Shown here in pieces: positions 40,211 to 48,683 of a stretch of DNA of 64,000 nucleotides; within the stretch, counting starts at the first letter, position 1; every line of letters begins with the position of its first letter. The translations under genes and the position numbers were made by a program. Origin of the DNA: Pseudomonas aestuarii (GTDB taxonomy: Bacteria > Pseudomonadota > Gammaproteobacteria > Pseudomonadales > Pseudomonadaceae); NCBI RefSeq assembly GCF_027988105.1, contig NZ_JAQJZJ010000001.1, forward strand, positions 248,001 through 312,000. Direction: 5' to 3'. The notes under the pieces were generated by a model. The model saw nothing but the letters and a program-made list of their open reading frames with translations. It had not been told where the DNA came from and made no database searches.

Positions 40211-40756
40211 ATGGTTATTTCCGCCGCCGAGATGGCGCACCGCGCCGCCTCCGATGCCGAGCTGATCGCCTGGGTCGACGAGCAGGATCAGCCGCTGGGT
40301 GGTGTGTTGCGCGCGGAGTTGCGCGAGCGCCGCCTGCTCGGCCGCGGCACCTACATCCTGTTGTTCAACTCGGCCGGTGAGCTGTGCGTGCACCGGCGCA
40401 CCCTGAGCAAGGCGCTGTACCCGGGGTATTGGGATGTGGCCGCCGGTGGCATGGTGCTGGAGGGGGAGAGTTACGCCGAGTCGGCTGCTCGCGAGTTGGC
40501 CGAGGAGCTTGGCATCGAGGACGTGGTGCTGGTCGAGCATGCGCATTTCCTCTACGACGCAGCCGAAAGCCGCTTGTGGTGCCGGGCATACTCGGCGGTG
40601 TCCGATGCCCCGCTGGTGCTGCAACCGGAGGAAGTGCTGGAGGCGCGTTTCATGTCCATCGACGAGGCCTTGGCCGATACCCAGCGCAAGCCCTATTGCC
40701 CCGATTCGCTGGCCGCGCTCGAACGCTACCTGAGCGCTATCGGGTCGAAGGGTTAG
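40211..40756 (+). CDS. NUDIX hydrolase (YfcD-like)
   Basis: The 181-residue enzyme shows a complete Nudix box: G-MVLEG-E-SYAESAA-RELAEELGI, fitting GX5EX7REUXEEXGU. The N-terminal WVDEQDQPLGGVLRAELRER and the TYILLFNSAGELCVHRRT that follows resemble YfcD and isopentenyl-diphosphate isomerase-like Nudix proteins. It hydrolyses a nucleoside diphosphate-linked substrate that cannot be named from sequence. It is co-transcribed with the DUF2333 gene 3 bp upstream. A long inverted repeat begins 200 bp downstream. Confidence 0.92.
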   Translation: MVISAAEMAHRAASDAELIAWVDEQDQPLGGVLRAELRERRLLGRGTYILLFNSAGELCVHRRTLSKALYPGYWDVAAGGMVLEGESYAESAARELAEELGIEDVVLVEHAHFLYDAAESRLWCRAYSAVSDAPLVLQPEEVLEARFMSIDEALADTQRKPYCPDSLAALERYLSAIGSKG

Positions 40757-40957
40757 CTAGTTGGCGGTTTCGTGCAGGCTGTCGCACGGCGTCGCCGATC
40801 CAGCGATCAATGGCGCAATTTGCCACTTAGCATCCGGGTTCTTTGCCGTTACACTGCGCGCCCTCCAAGCCCGAGCCGTCCAGCCCGGGTGCGCCGCCCC
40901 TGCCAGAGTGGGGCTTCGCGGTCGATGCATATCGGCCAGTCGCTATCCTGAGAACTG

Positions 40958-41123
40958 GTGAAAAAACTCCCGCCTACTGCGACCGCCTCCAGGCGCCCGC
41001 TGCTGGCGTTGCGCTACGCAGAAAACGGGGTCATTTAGCTCACTAAACTCCCCCATTTTCTGCATTGCGCGCCTTGCCGCGAACACCTGGAGACGCTCTC
41101 GCTACGGCGCTCGATTTTTTCAC
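40958..41123. repeat. 166-bp imperfect long inverted repeat (MITE-like or structured RNA)
   Basis: The left arm starts GTGAAAAAACTCC and contains GCCTCCAGG and TACGCAGAAAACGGGG; read inversely, the right arm starts GTGAAAAAATCGAG and contains GTCTCCAGG and TGCAGAAAATGGGG. The centre is TTTAG-CTCA-CTAAA. The arms of about 80 bp match imperfectly along their length, so the transcript could fold as one long hairpin. It lies between the NUDIX gene and the SUI1 gene. No transposase is present, so a miniature mobile element or a structured RNA are both possible. Confidence 0.7.
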
Positions 41124-41151
41124 AAGCTCTGACCCACATGAGGACAAGCCG

Positions 41152-41523
41152 GTGGTCAAGAAAGCTTCGTCATTCGCCGCCCTCAGCGGCCTGGTGTATT
41201 CCACCGACAGCGGCCGGCATTGCCCGGACTGCAGTCAGCCGGTGGATGCCTGCACCTGCAAACACACCCTGATCCCTGCCGGTGACGGCATAGCCCGCGT
41301 GCGCCGCGAAACCAAAGGCCGTGGCGGCAAGACGGTGACCACCGTCAGTGGCGTGGCCCTGGCCGAAGAGCCATTGAAAGACTTGGCCAGCGTCCTGAAG
41401 AAACGCTGTGGTTGCGGCGGCTCGTTGAAGGATGGGGTGATCGAGATTCAGGGCGATCACGTCGAACTGTTGCTCGAAGAACTGTCCAAACGGGGCTTCA
41501 AGGCCAAGAAATCCGGCGGCTGA
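41152..41523 (+). CDS. yciH: SUI1/eIF1 family translation initiation factor (YciH-like)
   Basis: The 123-residue protein begins with GTG 41152 (MVKKASSFAALSGLVYSTDS), 8 bases after AGGA at 41141-41144. It has an N-terminal CPDCSQPVDACTCK zinc-like motif and the SUI1 core RRETKGRGGKTVTTVSGV and KKRCGCGGSLKDGVIEIQGD. YciH resembles eukaryotic eIF1 and can affect initiation fidelity; a role in stress translation is proposed in E. coli. The frame stays open upstream through the long inverted repeat to 41065, but that part does not belong to the family. A terminator follows. Confidence 0.93.
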   Translation: MVKKASSFAALSGLVYSTDSGRHCPDCSQPVDACTCKHTLIPAGDGIARVRRETKGRGGKTVTTVSGVALAEEPLKDLASVLKKRCGCGGSLKDGVIEIQGDHVELLLEELSKRGFKAKKSGG

Positions 41524-41660
41524 TTCCAGCTCACCTCCACCTTCCGGTTGCAGGTGAGTCCGCTGCCGGGCATTGCGCGTTGTCAAATTTAATACCAGTC
41601 GTTGAGCCTGCCTGCGCGCAAAGCCCGCAGCAGTGGCTCAATGACTGCTAATCTGCTCTC

Positions 41661-41689
41661 GCCCTGACCGATTGGCTTCAGGGCTTTTT
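41661..41689 (+). terminator. rho-independent terminator after the SUI1 gene
   Basis: GCCCTGA (41661-41667) and TCAGGGC (41678-41684) form a 7-bp stem with a 10-base loop followed by TTTTT. It ends 23 bases before the speA start, so it may also act as an attenuator or separate the two genes. Confidence 0.8.
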
Positions 41690-41711
41690 ATCGCCAGCAA
41701 GGGAGACCTCG

Positions 41712-43625
41712 ATGTCTGTACGACGCACACGCAAAGATGACGGCAGCCAGTGGACAGTAGCGGACAGCCGCAGCGTCTACGGCATTCGCCATTGGGGCGC
41801 GGGTTATTTCGCGATCAATGACCAGGGTCGCGTCGAGGTGCGTCCGAACGGTCCCGACAGCACGCCCTTCGACCTCTCGGCGCAGATCGATGAGTTGCGC
41901 CAGAGTGGTCTCAGCCTGCCGCTGCTGGTGCGTTTTCCGGACATCCTGCAGGACCGCGTGCGCCAGTTGACCGGTGCCTTCGACGCCAACATTGCGCGGC
42001 TGGACTACCAGAGCCGCTACACCGCGCTCTACCCGATCAAGGTCAACCAGCAGGAGGCGGTGATCGAGAACATCATCGCCACGCAGAACGTCTCCATCGG
42101 CCTGGAAGCCGGCTCCAAGCCCGAGCTGATGGCCGTGCTGGCCCTGGCGCCGAAGGGCGGCACCATCGTCTGCAATGGCTACAAGGATCGCGAGTTCATC
42201 AAGCTGGCGCTGATGGGGCAGAAACTCGGCCACAACGTGTTCATCGTCATCGAGAAAGAGTCCGAGGTGCAGTTGGTGATCGAGGAGGCGGCCGAACTCA
42301 AGGTCGCCCCGCAGATCGGCCTGCGCGTGCGCCTGTCCTCGCTGGCCTCCTCCAAGTGGGCCGACACCGGCGGCGAGAAGTCCAAGTTCGGTCTGTCGGC
42401 GGCGCAGCTGCTGTCGGTGGTCGAGCGTTTCCGCGCGGCAAAGCTGGATCAGGGCATCCGCCTGCTGCATTTCCACATGGGCTCGCAGATCGCCAACTTG
42501 GCCGATTACCAGCACGGCTTCAAGGAAGCCATCCGCTATTACGGCGAGCTGCGTGGTCTGGGGCTGCCGGTCGATCATATCGACGTCGGCGGCGGCCTGG
42601 GGGTCGACTACGACGGCACCCACTCGCGCAATGCCAGCTCGATCAACTACGACATGGACGACTACGCCGGCGTGGTGGTCGGCATGTTGAAAGAGTTCTG
42701 CGATGCCCAGGAACTGCCGCATCCGCACATCTTCTCCGAGAGCGGCCGCTCGCTGACCGCACACCACGCCATGCTGGTGGTGCAGGTCACCGACGTGGAG
42801 AAACACAACGACGCAGTGCCGGTGATCGAGGACAAGGCCAGCCTGCCGGAAACCGTGCAGTACCTGGTCGATCTGCTTGGCCCGACCGATATCGAGATGG
42901 TCACCGAGACCTACTGGCGCGCCACTCATTACATGAGCGATATCGCCAGCCAGTATGCCGATGGCAAGATCGGCCTGACCGATAAGGCCCTGGGCGAACA
43001 GTGCTATTTCGCCCTGTGCCGGCGCCTGTACAACTCGCTCAAGGCGCGCCAGCGCTCGCACCGTCAGGTGCTCGACGAGCTCAACGACAAGCTGGCGGAC
43101 AAGTACATCTGCAACTTCTCGGTGTTCCAGAGCCTGCCCGACACCTGGGCCATCGGCCAGGTGCTGCCGATCCTGCCGCTCAACCGCCTGGACGAAGAAC
43201 CCATGCGCCGTGCGGTATTGCAGGACCTGACCTGCGACTCAGATGGCAAGATCCGTCAGTACGTCGACGAGCAGAGCATCGAAACCAGCCTGCCGGTGCA
43301 TGAAGTACGCGAGGGTGAGGATTATCTGCTGGGGATTTTCCTGGTCGGCGCCTACCAGGAGATTCTCGGCGACATGCACAACCTGTTCGGCGACACCGAC
43401 TCGGTAAACATCTACCAGAACCCGGATGGCAGCGTGTACCACGCCGGGATCGAGACCCACGACACCATCGAGGACATGCTGCGCTACGTGCACCTGTCGC
43501 CGGAGGAGTTGATGACCCACTACCGCGACAAGGTGGCCAGCGCCAAGATCAGCCCCCGCGAGCGCACCCAGTTCCTCGACGCCTTGCGCCTGGGCCTGAC
43601 CCGCTCGTCCTACCTGTCATCCTGA
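41712..43625 (+). CDS. speA: biosynthetic arginine decarboxylase
   Basis: SpeA converts arginine to agmatine for putrescine synthesis and uses PLP. The 637-residue chain starts [20 protein letters not shown]; the PLP lysine is K110 in [10 protein letters not shown], and [15 protein letters not shown], then [15 protein letters not shown] and [12 protein letters not shown] are family blocks. The C-terminal [20 protein letters not shown] is also conserved. The size is normal. The gene follows a terminator hairpin and is followed by a 13-bp-stem hairpin (43652-43680). Position beside the SUI1 gene is as in P. aeruginosa (PA4839). Confidence 0.97.
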   Translation: MSVRRTRKDDGSQWTVADSRSVYGIRHWGAGYFAINDQGRVEVRPNGPDSTPFDLSAQIDELRQSGLSLPLLVRFPDILQDRVRQLTGAFDANIARLDYQSRYTALYPIKVNQQEAVIENIIATQNVSIGLEAGSKPELMAVLALAPKGGTIVCNGYKDREFIKLALMGQKLGHNVFIVIEKESEVQLVIEEAAELKVAPQIGLRVRLSSLASSKWADTGGEKSKFGLSAAQLLSVVERFRAAKLDQGIRLLHFHMGSQIANLADYQHGFKEAIRYYGELRGLGLPVDHIDVGGGLGVDYDGTHSRNASSINYDMDDYAGVVVGMLKEFCDAQELPHPHIFSESGRSLTAHHAMLVVQVTDVEKHNDAVPVIEDKASLPETVQYLVDLLGPTDIEMVTETYWRATHYMSDIASQYADGKIGLTDKALGEQCYFALCRRLYNSLKARQRSHRQVLDELNDKLADKYICNFSVFQSLPDTWAIGQVLPILPLNRLDEEPMRRAVLQDLTCDSDGKIRQYVDEQSIETSLPVHEVREGEDYLLGIFLVGAYQEILGDMHNLFGDTDSVNIYQNPDGSVYHAGIETHDTIEDMLRYVHLSPEELMTHYRDKVASAKISPRERTQFLDALRLGLTRSSYLSS

Positions 43626-43651
43626 AGCGCAGCCCCCGAGCCGCGCAACTT

Positions 43652-43680
43652 TCGTAGCCCGGATGCAATCCGGGCTACGA
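43652..43680. repeat. family-B hairpin after speA
   Basis: TCGTAGCCCGGAT (43652-43664) and ATCCGGGCTACGA (43668-43680) pair perfectly over 13 bp with a three-base loop. It lies 26 bp after the speA stop and may double as terminator; a longer relative lies before purD. Confidence 0.8.
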
Positions 43681-43784
43681 AGCTGGTTCGGCGGCGCTTC
43701 ACGGCGCTGGCAGGCTATTGCGGCGCTCCTCAGCGGCCGGTGTGCCGGCCCGCCCCTCCAATCTGGAGCAATCCGCGATCGGTA

Positions 43785-43870
43785 GCGTCACTCGCCGCGG
43801 GCCGTGCACCCTGGTGGCTCGGCGCGGCACAAAGCTGGCGGGTTGTCGCTGCGCTCCGAAGCCGCCCTGC
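43785..43870 (-). repeat. dispersed intergenic repeat, family E (copy 1)
   Basis: A 34-base block (43835-43868) is identical, inverted, to 57182-57215. Further on, GTGCCGCGCC and CCCGCGGCGAGTG are shared at the same spacing, so the homologous unit covers about 90 bp. It lies between speA and the convergent DUF2214 gene. Confidence 0.8.
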
Positions 43871-43899
43871 GATCCGAACGGAACGCTGTCCGGGCGGCC

Positions 43900-44355
43900 C
43901 TATCCAATCACCCCGAAACCGCGCGCCATCAGGGTTGCCAGTAATGGCAGGACCAGCAGCAACAGCAACTCCAGGCGCATGGTCATGATCACCAGCGTGC
44001 CCAGGCGAGCGCTGACCTGCGGCACCTGCCCGGCCTGCAGGTCATTGCGCCAGTTGAGGAAGACCCAGGTCGGCAGGACCGACAGCAGGGCAATCAGGAT
44101 GAACAGGCCGAGCTTGGCGTGGAACAGGCTGTTGTGCAGGTAGTAGGCCGGGCCTTTGCCATACCAGACCAGGCGCGCGGCGCCGCTGGCCAACACCAGG
44201 CCGGCCGACAGGGCATAGGCGATGTCGATGCGGATCAGGCTGTGCGCACGCGCCAGATCCAGCGGCAGTTTGAACAGCTGGTGCTCCAGGGTCAGCAGGG
44301 CAAACAGCAGGAAGATCGACAGGTAGTGCAGGTAGGCGGCTATGGCTTCGGCCAT
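43900..44355 (-). CDS. DUF2214 family small integral membrane protein
   Basis: The 151-residue protein starts MAEAIAAYLHYLSIFLLFAL and has four membrane segments with the family motif LYLHNSLFHAKLG-like stretch YLHNSLFHAKLGLFILIALL. The acidic/basic pattern EHQLFKLPLDLARAHSLIRI fits DUF2214, which lacks a known role. The His residues HYLS and FHAK might bind heme as in the related CopD/YtfE-type membrane families, but this is speculative. It stands alone and converges with speA across repeats. Confidence 0.82.
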   Translation of the reverse strand: MAEAIAAYLHYLSIFLLFALLTLEHQLFKLPLDLARAHSLIRIDIAYALSAGLVLASGAARLVWYGKGPAYYLHNSLFHAKLGLFILIALLSVLPTWVFLNWRNDLQAGQVPQVSARLGTLVIMTMRLELLLLLVLPLLATLMARGFGVIG

Positions 44356-44577
44356 GGCGATTTCCCTCTGGTCAGTGATTCGCTGGGCAAGGTCGTTGAC
44401 TCACGATTGCACTCGGCTCTGCGGCGTTTACACCGGCCTCGAATGAGAGCAGCAGGCCAGGCGCGCCAGCAATAGGTTGATTTACAGCTCATGCCCGGCG
44501 CTTTCGACGCGCTTCGCTCGCGCTGTGGTTCAGTAGCGACTGTTGCTCCGTCGCGCCAGCACGGTTTCGCCGGCCTG

Positions 44578-45609
44578 TCAGTCGCTGGCCAGCTCCACCC
44601 GATTGCGGCCGTTGGCTTTGGCCTGGTACAGCGCCCGGTCGGCGCGGGCCAGAGCGGCATCCGGCGTTTCGCCCGGCCTGGCCAGGGCGCCGCCGATGCT
44701 GAGGGTCAGGCTGAGCTGGACGCCGCCGGTAATGATCGGGGTCTTGTCGAGTTGGCTGCGCACGCGCTCGGCAATCTGCAGCAGTTCCTGCTGGTCATGC
44801 ACCTGGGTCAGCACGACGAACTCTTCGCCACCGCTGCGCGACACCACATCCTGTGGACGCACGGCCGCGGCAATGCACCTGGCGCTTTCCCACAAGGCCT
44901 GATCGCCTGCGCCGTGGCCATGGGTGTCATTGACTGACTTGAAATGATCGAGGTCGCAGAACAGTAAGCCGAGCTGCAGGCCGCGTTCCTGCGCCAGGCG
45001 GAGTTCGCGCTGGAGAAAGTGTTCGAGGCCGGCGCGGTTCCACAGCTGGGTCAGCGGGTCGAGCATGGCCTTGCGTTGTTCGCGGCTGAGTGCCACCCGC
45101 AGTTGTGCCGTCTGCTGACTGACGCTGCGCAGCTTGAGGTAGCCTTCGACCAGGGTCGCCATGTCCCTGAGCAGGCGCAGTTGCCGTTCGTTCAGCTGTT
45201 TGGCTTGCGAGTGGATCAGGCACAGGGTGCCGAGCGCCTGGCCATTCTCGGCAAACAGCGGCTGGCCGGCGTAGAAGCGCAGAAACGGATGCCCGGTGAC
45301 CAGCGGGTTGTCGGCGAAGCGCGGATCGGCGCTGGCGTCCTCGACGATAAAGTGTTCGCTGGCGAGGATCGCATGGCCGCAGAAAGACACGCTACGCGGC
45401 GTTTCCGCCACGTCCAGGCCCAGTCGCGCCTTGAACCATTGGCGTTCGTGGTCGATCAGGCTGACCAGCACGGTTTCCACCTCGAACAACTCGCGCACCA
45501 CCCGCACCAGGGTGTCCAGATAAGGATCGGCGGGCGTGTCGAGCAGTTCCTGATCATCCAGCACCTGCTGGCGAAACTCTTCATTGCCGGATATCTCAGG
45601 GCTGAGCAT
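44578..45609 (-). CDS. GAF-GGDEF diguanylate cyclase
   Basis: The 343-residue soluble protein starts MLSPEISGNEEFRQQVLDDQ; a GAF domain (about 25-160) with SVSFCGHAILASEHFIVEDA is followed by a GGDEF domain with SRSGGEEF and the RxxD site RPQD five residues before, so it should be an active, product-inhibited cyclase. There is no membrane helix. The start is fixed by AAGGAG 6 bases upstream of ATG 45609. The first 14 bases lie inside the end of the MATE exporter gene, so the two are probably translated from one message. The signal sensed by GAF is unknown. Confidence 0.9.
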   Translation of the reverse strand: MLSPEISGNEEFRQQVLDDQELLDTPADPYLDTLVRVVRELFEVETVLVSLIDHERQWFKARLGLDVAETPRSVSFCGHAILASEHFIVEDASADPRFADNPLVTGHPFLRFYAGQPLFAENGQALGTLCLIHSQAKQLNERQLRLLRDMATLVEGYLKLRSVSQQTAQLRVALSREQRKAMLDPLTQLWNRAGLEHFLQRELRLAQERGLQLGLLFCDLDHFKSVNDTHGHGAGDQALWESARCIAAAVRPQDVVSRSGGEEFVVLTQVHDQQELLQIAERVRSQLDKTPIITGGVQLSLTLSIGGALARPGETPDAALARADRALYQAKANGRNRVELASD

Positions 45610-46969
45610 GTGCAGCTCCTTGTGCTGGACGGAGGCCAAACCAGAGATCGGCGCGCGTCAGTTGGTAAGCATAGGTGCCCAGGCAGAGGCTGCGCAGCAG
45701 CATAAAGCCGAGGAAGGCCAGCCACAGGCCGTGATTGCCGAAGGCCTGCAGCAACCAGGCCAGCGGCAGGCTCAAGGCGACGGCCAGGAGCATGGCATTG
45801 CGCATCTCGCGGGCACGGGTGGCGCCGATGAACAGGCCATCGAGCAGGTAGCTCCCCACCGCCAGCAGTGGCAACAGCGCCAGGTAGGGCAGGTAGACGC
45901 GGGCCAGGGCGCGCACCGGGGCGATATCGGTTTGCAGGGCGATGAACCAGTGGCCAGCGAAGAGGAAGAACAGGGCGAAGCCGAGGCTGGCCAGCAGCGA
46001 CCAGCCGCCCGCGACGATCAGGCTGCGGCGCAAGCTCTGGCGGTCGCGGGCGCCGAGGGCGTGGCCGCACAATGCCTCCACCGCGTGAGCGAGGCCGTCG
46101 AGGGCGTGGGCAGTGAGCAGCAGGCCATTGAGCAGCAAGGCATTGGCCGCTACCGTGGCGTCGCCCAAGCGGGAGCCCTGTACGGTGATCAGGAAGAACA
46201 CCAGCTGCAGCGCCAGGGTGCGGATGAAAATATCGCGATTGACCGCCAGCAGCGGTCGCCAGTTCAGCCAGCGGCGCAGCGCCGGCCAGTCGATCTGCCC
46301 CGCATAGGCGCGCAAGGCTTGGCGCGCCAGGTACAGGCCGAGCAGCGCACCACTCCATTCGGCGATCACCGAGGCCCAGGCGGCGCCAGCCACGCCCCAA
46401 TGCAAGCCGAGCACGAAGAGCAGGTCGAGGGCCACGTTGAGCAGGTTGGTGGTCAGCAGGATCGCCAGTGGCCCGCGGGCGTTCTGGGTGCCGAGCAGCC
46501 AGCCGATCAGGGCGTAGGTGGCCAGCGCCGCCGGCAGGCCGAGCAGGCGGATCTGGAAATAACTGCGGGCCAGGGCCTCCAGCTCCGCCGAGGGTTGCAT
46601 CAGGCTCAGTGCGGCGGCACTGAACGGCAGCGCCAGCAGGATCAGGAGCATCGCCAGCAGCCCGCCGAGCAGCAGGCCTTGCAGCAACACCTGGCGCAAC
46701 GCGCTGCCGTCTCCCCGGCCGGCGGCCTGGGCGGCGAAACCGGTGGTGCCCATGCGCAGAAAGCCCACGGCCCAGCTCAGCAGGGTATACAGGCTGCCAC
46801 CGATCGCCACCGCCGCCAGTTGATGGGCATGGGGCAGGTGGCCGACCACCGCGCTGTCGACCAGCGCCACCAGCGGCACCGACAGGTTGGACAAAATCAT
46901 CGGCGCAGCCAGGGCCCAGACCCGTTTGTGGGTGGGCGCGTGCTGCCAGGCATCGAGCAGTGCGGACAT
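45596..46969 (-). CDS. MATE family efflux transporter (DinF/NorM type)
   Basis: The 457-residue protein has twelve hydrophobic segments in two similar halves. The N-terminal RVWALAAPMILSNLSVPLVA followed by LVDSAVVGHL is the MATE opening, and ANALLLNGLLLTAHALDGLA matches the second half. It shares most with the DinF branch, which couples export of organic cations to Na+ or H+. Its substrates cannot be read off. The end overlaps the GAF-GGDEF gene by 14 bp, an unusual pairing of exporter and c-di-GMP enzyme. Upstream it diverges from the YbaK gene. Confidence 0.92.
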   Translation of the reverse strand: MSALLDAWQHAPTHKRVWALAAPMILSNLSVPLVALVDSAVVGHLPHAHQLAAVAIGGSLYTLLSWAVGFLRMGTTGFAAQAAGRGDGSALRQVLLQGLLLGGLLAMLLILLALPFSAAALSLMQPSAELEALARSYFQIRLLGLPAALATYALIGWLLGTQNARGPLAILLTTNLLNVALDLLFVLGLHWGVAGAAWASVIAEWSGALLGLYLARQALRAYAGQIDWPALRRWLNWRPLLAVNRDIFIRTLALQLVFFLITVQGSRLGDATVAANALLLNGLLLTAHALDGLAHAVEALCGHALGARDRQSLRRSLIVAGGWSLLASLGFALFFLFAGHWFIALQTDIAPVRALARVYLPYLALLPLLAVGSYLLDGLFIGATRAREMRNAMLLAVALSLPLAWLLQAFGNHGLWLAFLGFMLLRSLCLGTYAYQLTRADLWFGLRPAQGAAHAQP

Positions 46970-47159
46970 GGCGACTCCGGGAAAACGCCGATTATAGGCC
47001 CAGACCCTGGGGGTGGGTTCGATAGTGCTGTTTCGACTATGCCTGAGGCGCTATAGCAGCAAGCGTTTCTTGGTGGCGCCGTTGCCGGCATCCAGGCTGA
47101 CTAGACTTGAAGCAGGCAATCAGCAATGACCGCCGACCCAGCGGTCGAGGAGGTGGATC

Positions 47160-47624
47160 ATGCATATGGCACAAACCCTGGAGCGCAGCCTGCAGCGGGC
47201 ACACTGCCAGTTCAAGCTGGTCGAGCACATGCCCTCGGCAACCAGCCTGGAGTCGGCGCGCAAGGCTGGGATTCCTCCTGCGCGAATGGCCAAGTCGGTG
47301 ATTCTCGACGATCGTCGCGGACACTACCTGATGGCCGTATTACCGGCCAACCGGCAACTGGATCTGAGCAAGGTGCACAAGGGCTCGCGGCGCTGGCAGC
47401 TCAGTGGCGAGCAGGCGCTGGTGAGTTTGTTCAGGGATTGCGAGCGCGGTGCGATACCGGCGCTGGGCGAGGTCTATGGCCTGAAGATGCTGATCGATCC
47501 GATGCTGGTGCGCCAGCAGGACATCTACCTGGAAGCCGGGGATCACGAAAGCCTGGTGCACATGCCGGTCGACGAGTTCTTCAAGCTGGCGTCCAACGCC
47601 GAGGTGTGCGACCTCTGCGCCTGA
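47160..47624 (+). CDS. YbaK/EbsC family aminoacyl-tRNA deacylase-like protein
   Basis: The 154-residue protein starts MHMAQTLERSLQRAHCQFKL. It has the editing-domain pattern ESARKAGIPPARMAKSVILD, with the invariant lysine in MAKSVI, and GEVYGLKMLIDPMLVRQQDI later. YbaK and ProX proteins clear mischarged tRNAs such as Ala- or Cys-tRNAPro; the exact substrate is open. GGAGG (47147-47151) 8 bases upstream supports ATG 47160 over the Met two codons later. A strong hairpin follows at 47694. Confidence 0.9.
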   Translation: MHMAQTLERSLQRAHCQFKLVEHMPSATSLESARKAGIPPARMAKSVILDDRRGHYLMAVLPANRQLDLSKVHKGSRRWQLSGEQALVSLFRDCERGAIPALGEVYGLKMLIDPMLVRQQDIYLEAGDHESLVHMPVDEFFKLASNAEVCDLCA

Positions 47625-47693
47625 GTTCGGGCATATGACCCGCTTGCCGCCCGGCACAGCGTCGGGGCGAAGGATGGTTGCGGCGGGCTAACT

Positions 47694-47727
47694 AACCGGC
47701 CGAGGTGCTCCGCGCCTCGGCCGGTTT
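47694..47727. terminator. strong hairpin terminator after the YbaK gene
   Basis: AACCGGCCGAGG (47694-47705) and CCTCGGCCGGTT (47715-47726) pair perfectly over 12 bp with a 9-base loop, followed by only two further T residues. It lies between convergent genes and could end both. Confidence 0.65.
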
Positions 47728-47745
47728 GGCCACGGCTGTTGCTCA

Positions 47746-47756
47746 GGGGGGGGGGG
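47746..47756 (+). repeat. homopolymer of 11 G
   Basis: Eleven consecutive G residues lie 8 bp beyond the stop of the small membrane protein and after the YbaK hairpin. Such tracts slip during replication and are also a common place for sequencing error. No reading frame crosses it. Confidence 0.8.
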
Positions 47757-47764
47757 CGTGGCCG

Positions 47765-48058
47765 CTAGCTAATCAGCCCACCGAGCAACCACAGACCGAA
47801 GAACAGCCAGATCAGCCCGGCAATGATCGACCGGCGCAAGAAAGCGCGCACGGCGGCGTAGAGCAACAACAAACCAATGATCAGCACCAGCATGCCCAGC
47901 AGCGACGGGGTAATACCCAACGCCTTGGACATGCCGTTGATGAAGCCGCCGAACGCATCGCCAAACAGGCCGAGGAACCCGCTCATGGCCTCGACGACAA
48001 AGCGGATGACCGCGCCGAACACCTGGCCGAGCCACTCGAAAAAACCTTCTACCCGCAT
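47765..48058 (-). CDS. small integral membrane protein, unknown
   Basis: The 97-residue protein starts MRVEGFFEWLGQVFGAVIRF. The N-terminal half is amphipathic and Gly/Phe-rich (GLFGDAFGGFINGMSKAL), the second half has two membrane helices (LLGMLVLIIGLLLLYAAV and GLIWLFFGLWLLGG). AGGA 8 bases upstream of the ATG supports the start. I recognise no family. It is a single gene in a poorly coding region, with the G-tract just beyond its stop. Confidence 0.65.
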   Translation of the reverse strand: MRVEGFFEWLGQVFGAVIRFVVEAMSGFLGLFGDAFGGFINGMSKALGITPSLLGMLVLIIGLLLLYAAVRAFLRRSIIAGLIWLFFGLWLLGGLIS

Positions 48059-48354
48059 TTAACCGTTCCTGTGTGCCGAACGCCGCCCGCATGGTTATCC
48101 ATCGGCTGCGGCAAAGGGCGCTAGTGTGCCATTGCTTGGCTGAGCTCGCAGGGGGTTTGTGAGCGGCATCAGCGCTTTGTCTCCTAGCACATGCAATCGG
48201 GGATAGCCGAAGCGGAAGGATGAGGTGAGTGCGTTGAGGTCAACTTGGTAGCTGGAGATAGCCTGGAAGACAGGCCATCACGCGGCAATAAGAAAGGTGC
48301 AAGGCCGTGGCGGCGCTTGCACCCAGATTGATGAGACGGCTTTCGCCGCGAGAT
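48059..48354. other. 296-bp intergenic region
   Basis: It separates the small membrane protein gene from the end of the collagen-like pair. I see no gene, repeat or clear promoter; the upstream control region of the small membrane protein must be within it. Confidence 0.4.
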
Positions 48355-48657
48355 TTATGGAGCAGTGACCAGTGCGGTGACGTTGATCAGCATGGACTGG
48401 CCGACCGATACATAGTCGGGCTCCAGCATGATTGAGCCGGGTTCGGCGCTGGCCAGTTGCGCTTCCTCCAACTGGCAGGCTTCGATGGCGGCCGGCAGCA
48501 GGGCCGCAACCGCATCCTCCACATTCGGCTCCAGGCTGTAGGCGTTGTCGATCGCCGCCTGGGCCTCGTCGAAGTTTGTATCGCAGTGATTGGCCAGCGC
48601 GGGGCCGGCCAGCAGCATCGCCACGACTGCCCAAGCGTGAAATGAAAGCTTGTTCAT
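48355..48657 (-). CDS. small secreted protein, partner of the collagen-like gene
   Basis: The 100-residue product has a clean signal peptide, MNKLSFHAWAVVAMLLAGPALA, then NHCDTNFDEAQAAIDNAYSL. Two cysteines (residues 25 and 61) could form a disulfide in the helical acidic mature part. The start is fixed by a very strong ribosome-binding site, GAGGAGGT, 8 bases upstream. It lies 26 bp after the collagen-like gene on the same strand, so the pair is an operon. No family is recognised; a role in secretion, assembly or capping of the collagen-like chain is inference from position only. Confidence 0.72.
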   Translation of the reverse strand: MNKLSFHAWAVVAMLLAGPALANHCDTNFDEAQAAIDNAYSLEPNVEDAVAALLPAAIEACQLEEAQLASAEPGSIMLEPDYVSVGQSMLINVTALVTAP

Positions 48658-48683
48658 GACTCTTACCTCCTCGGTCAGTCAGG

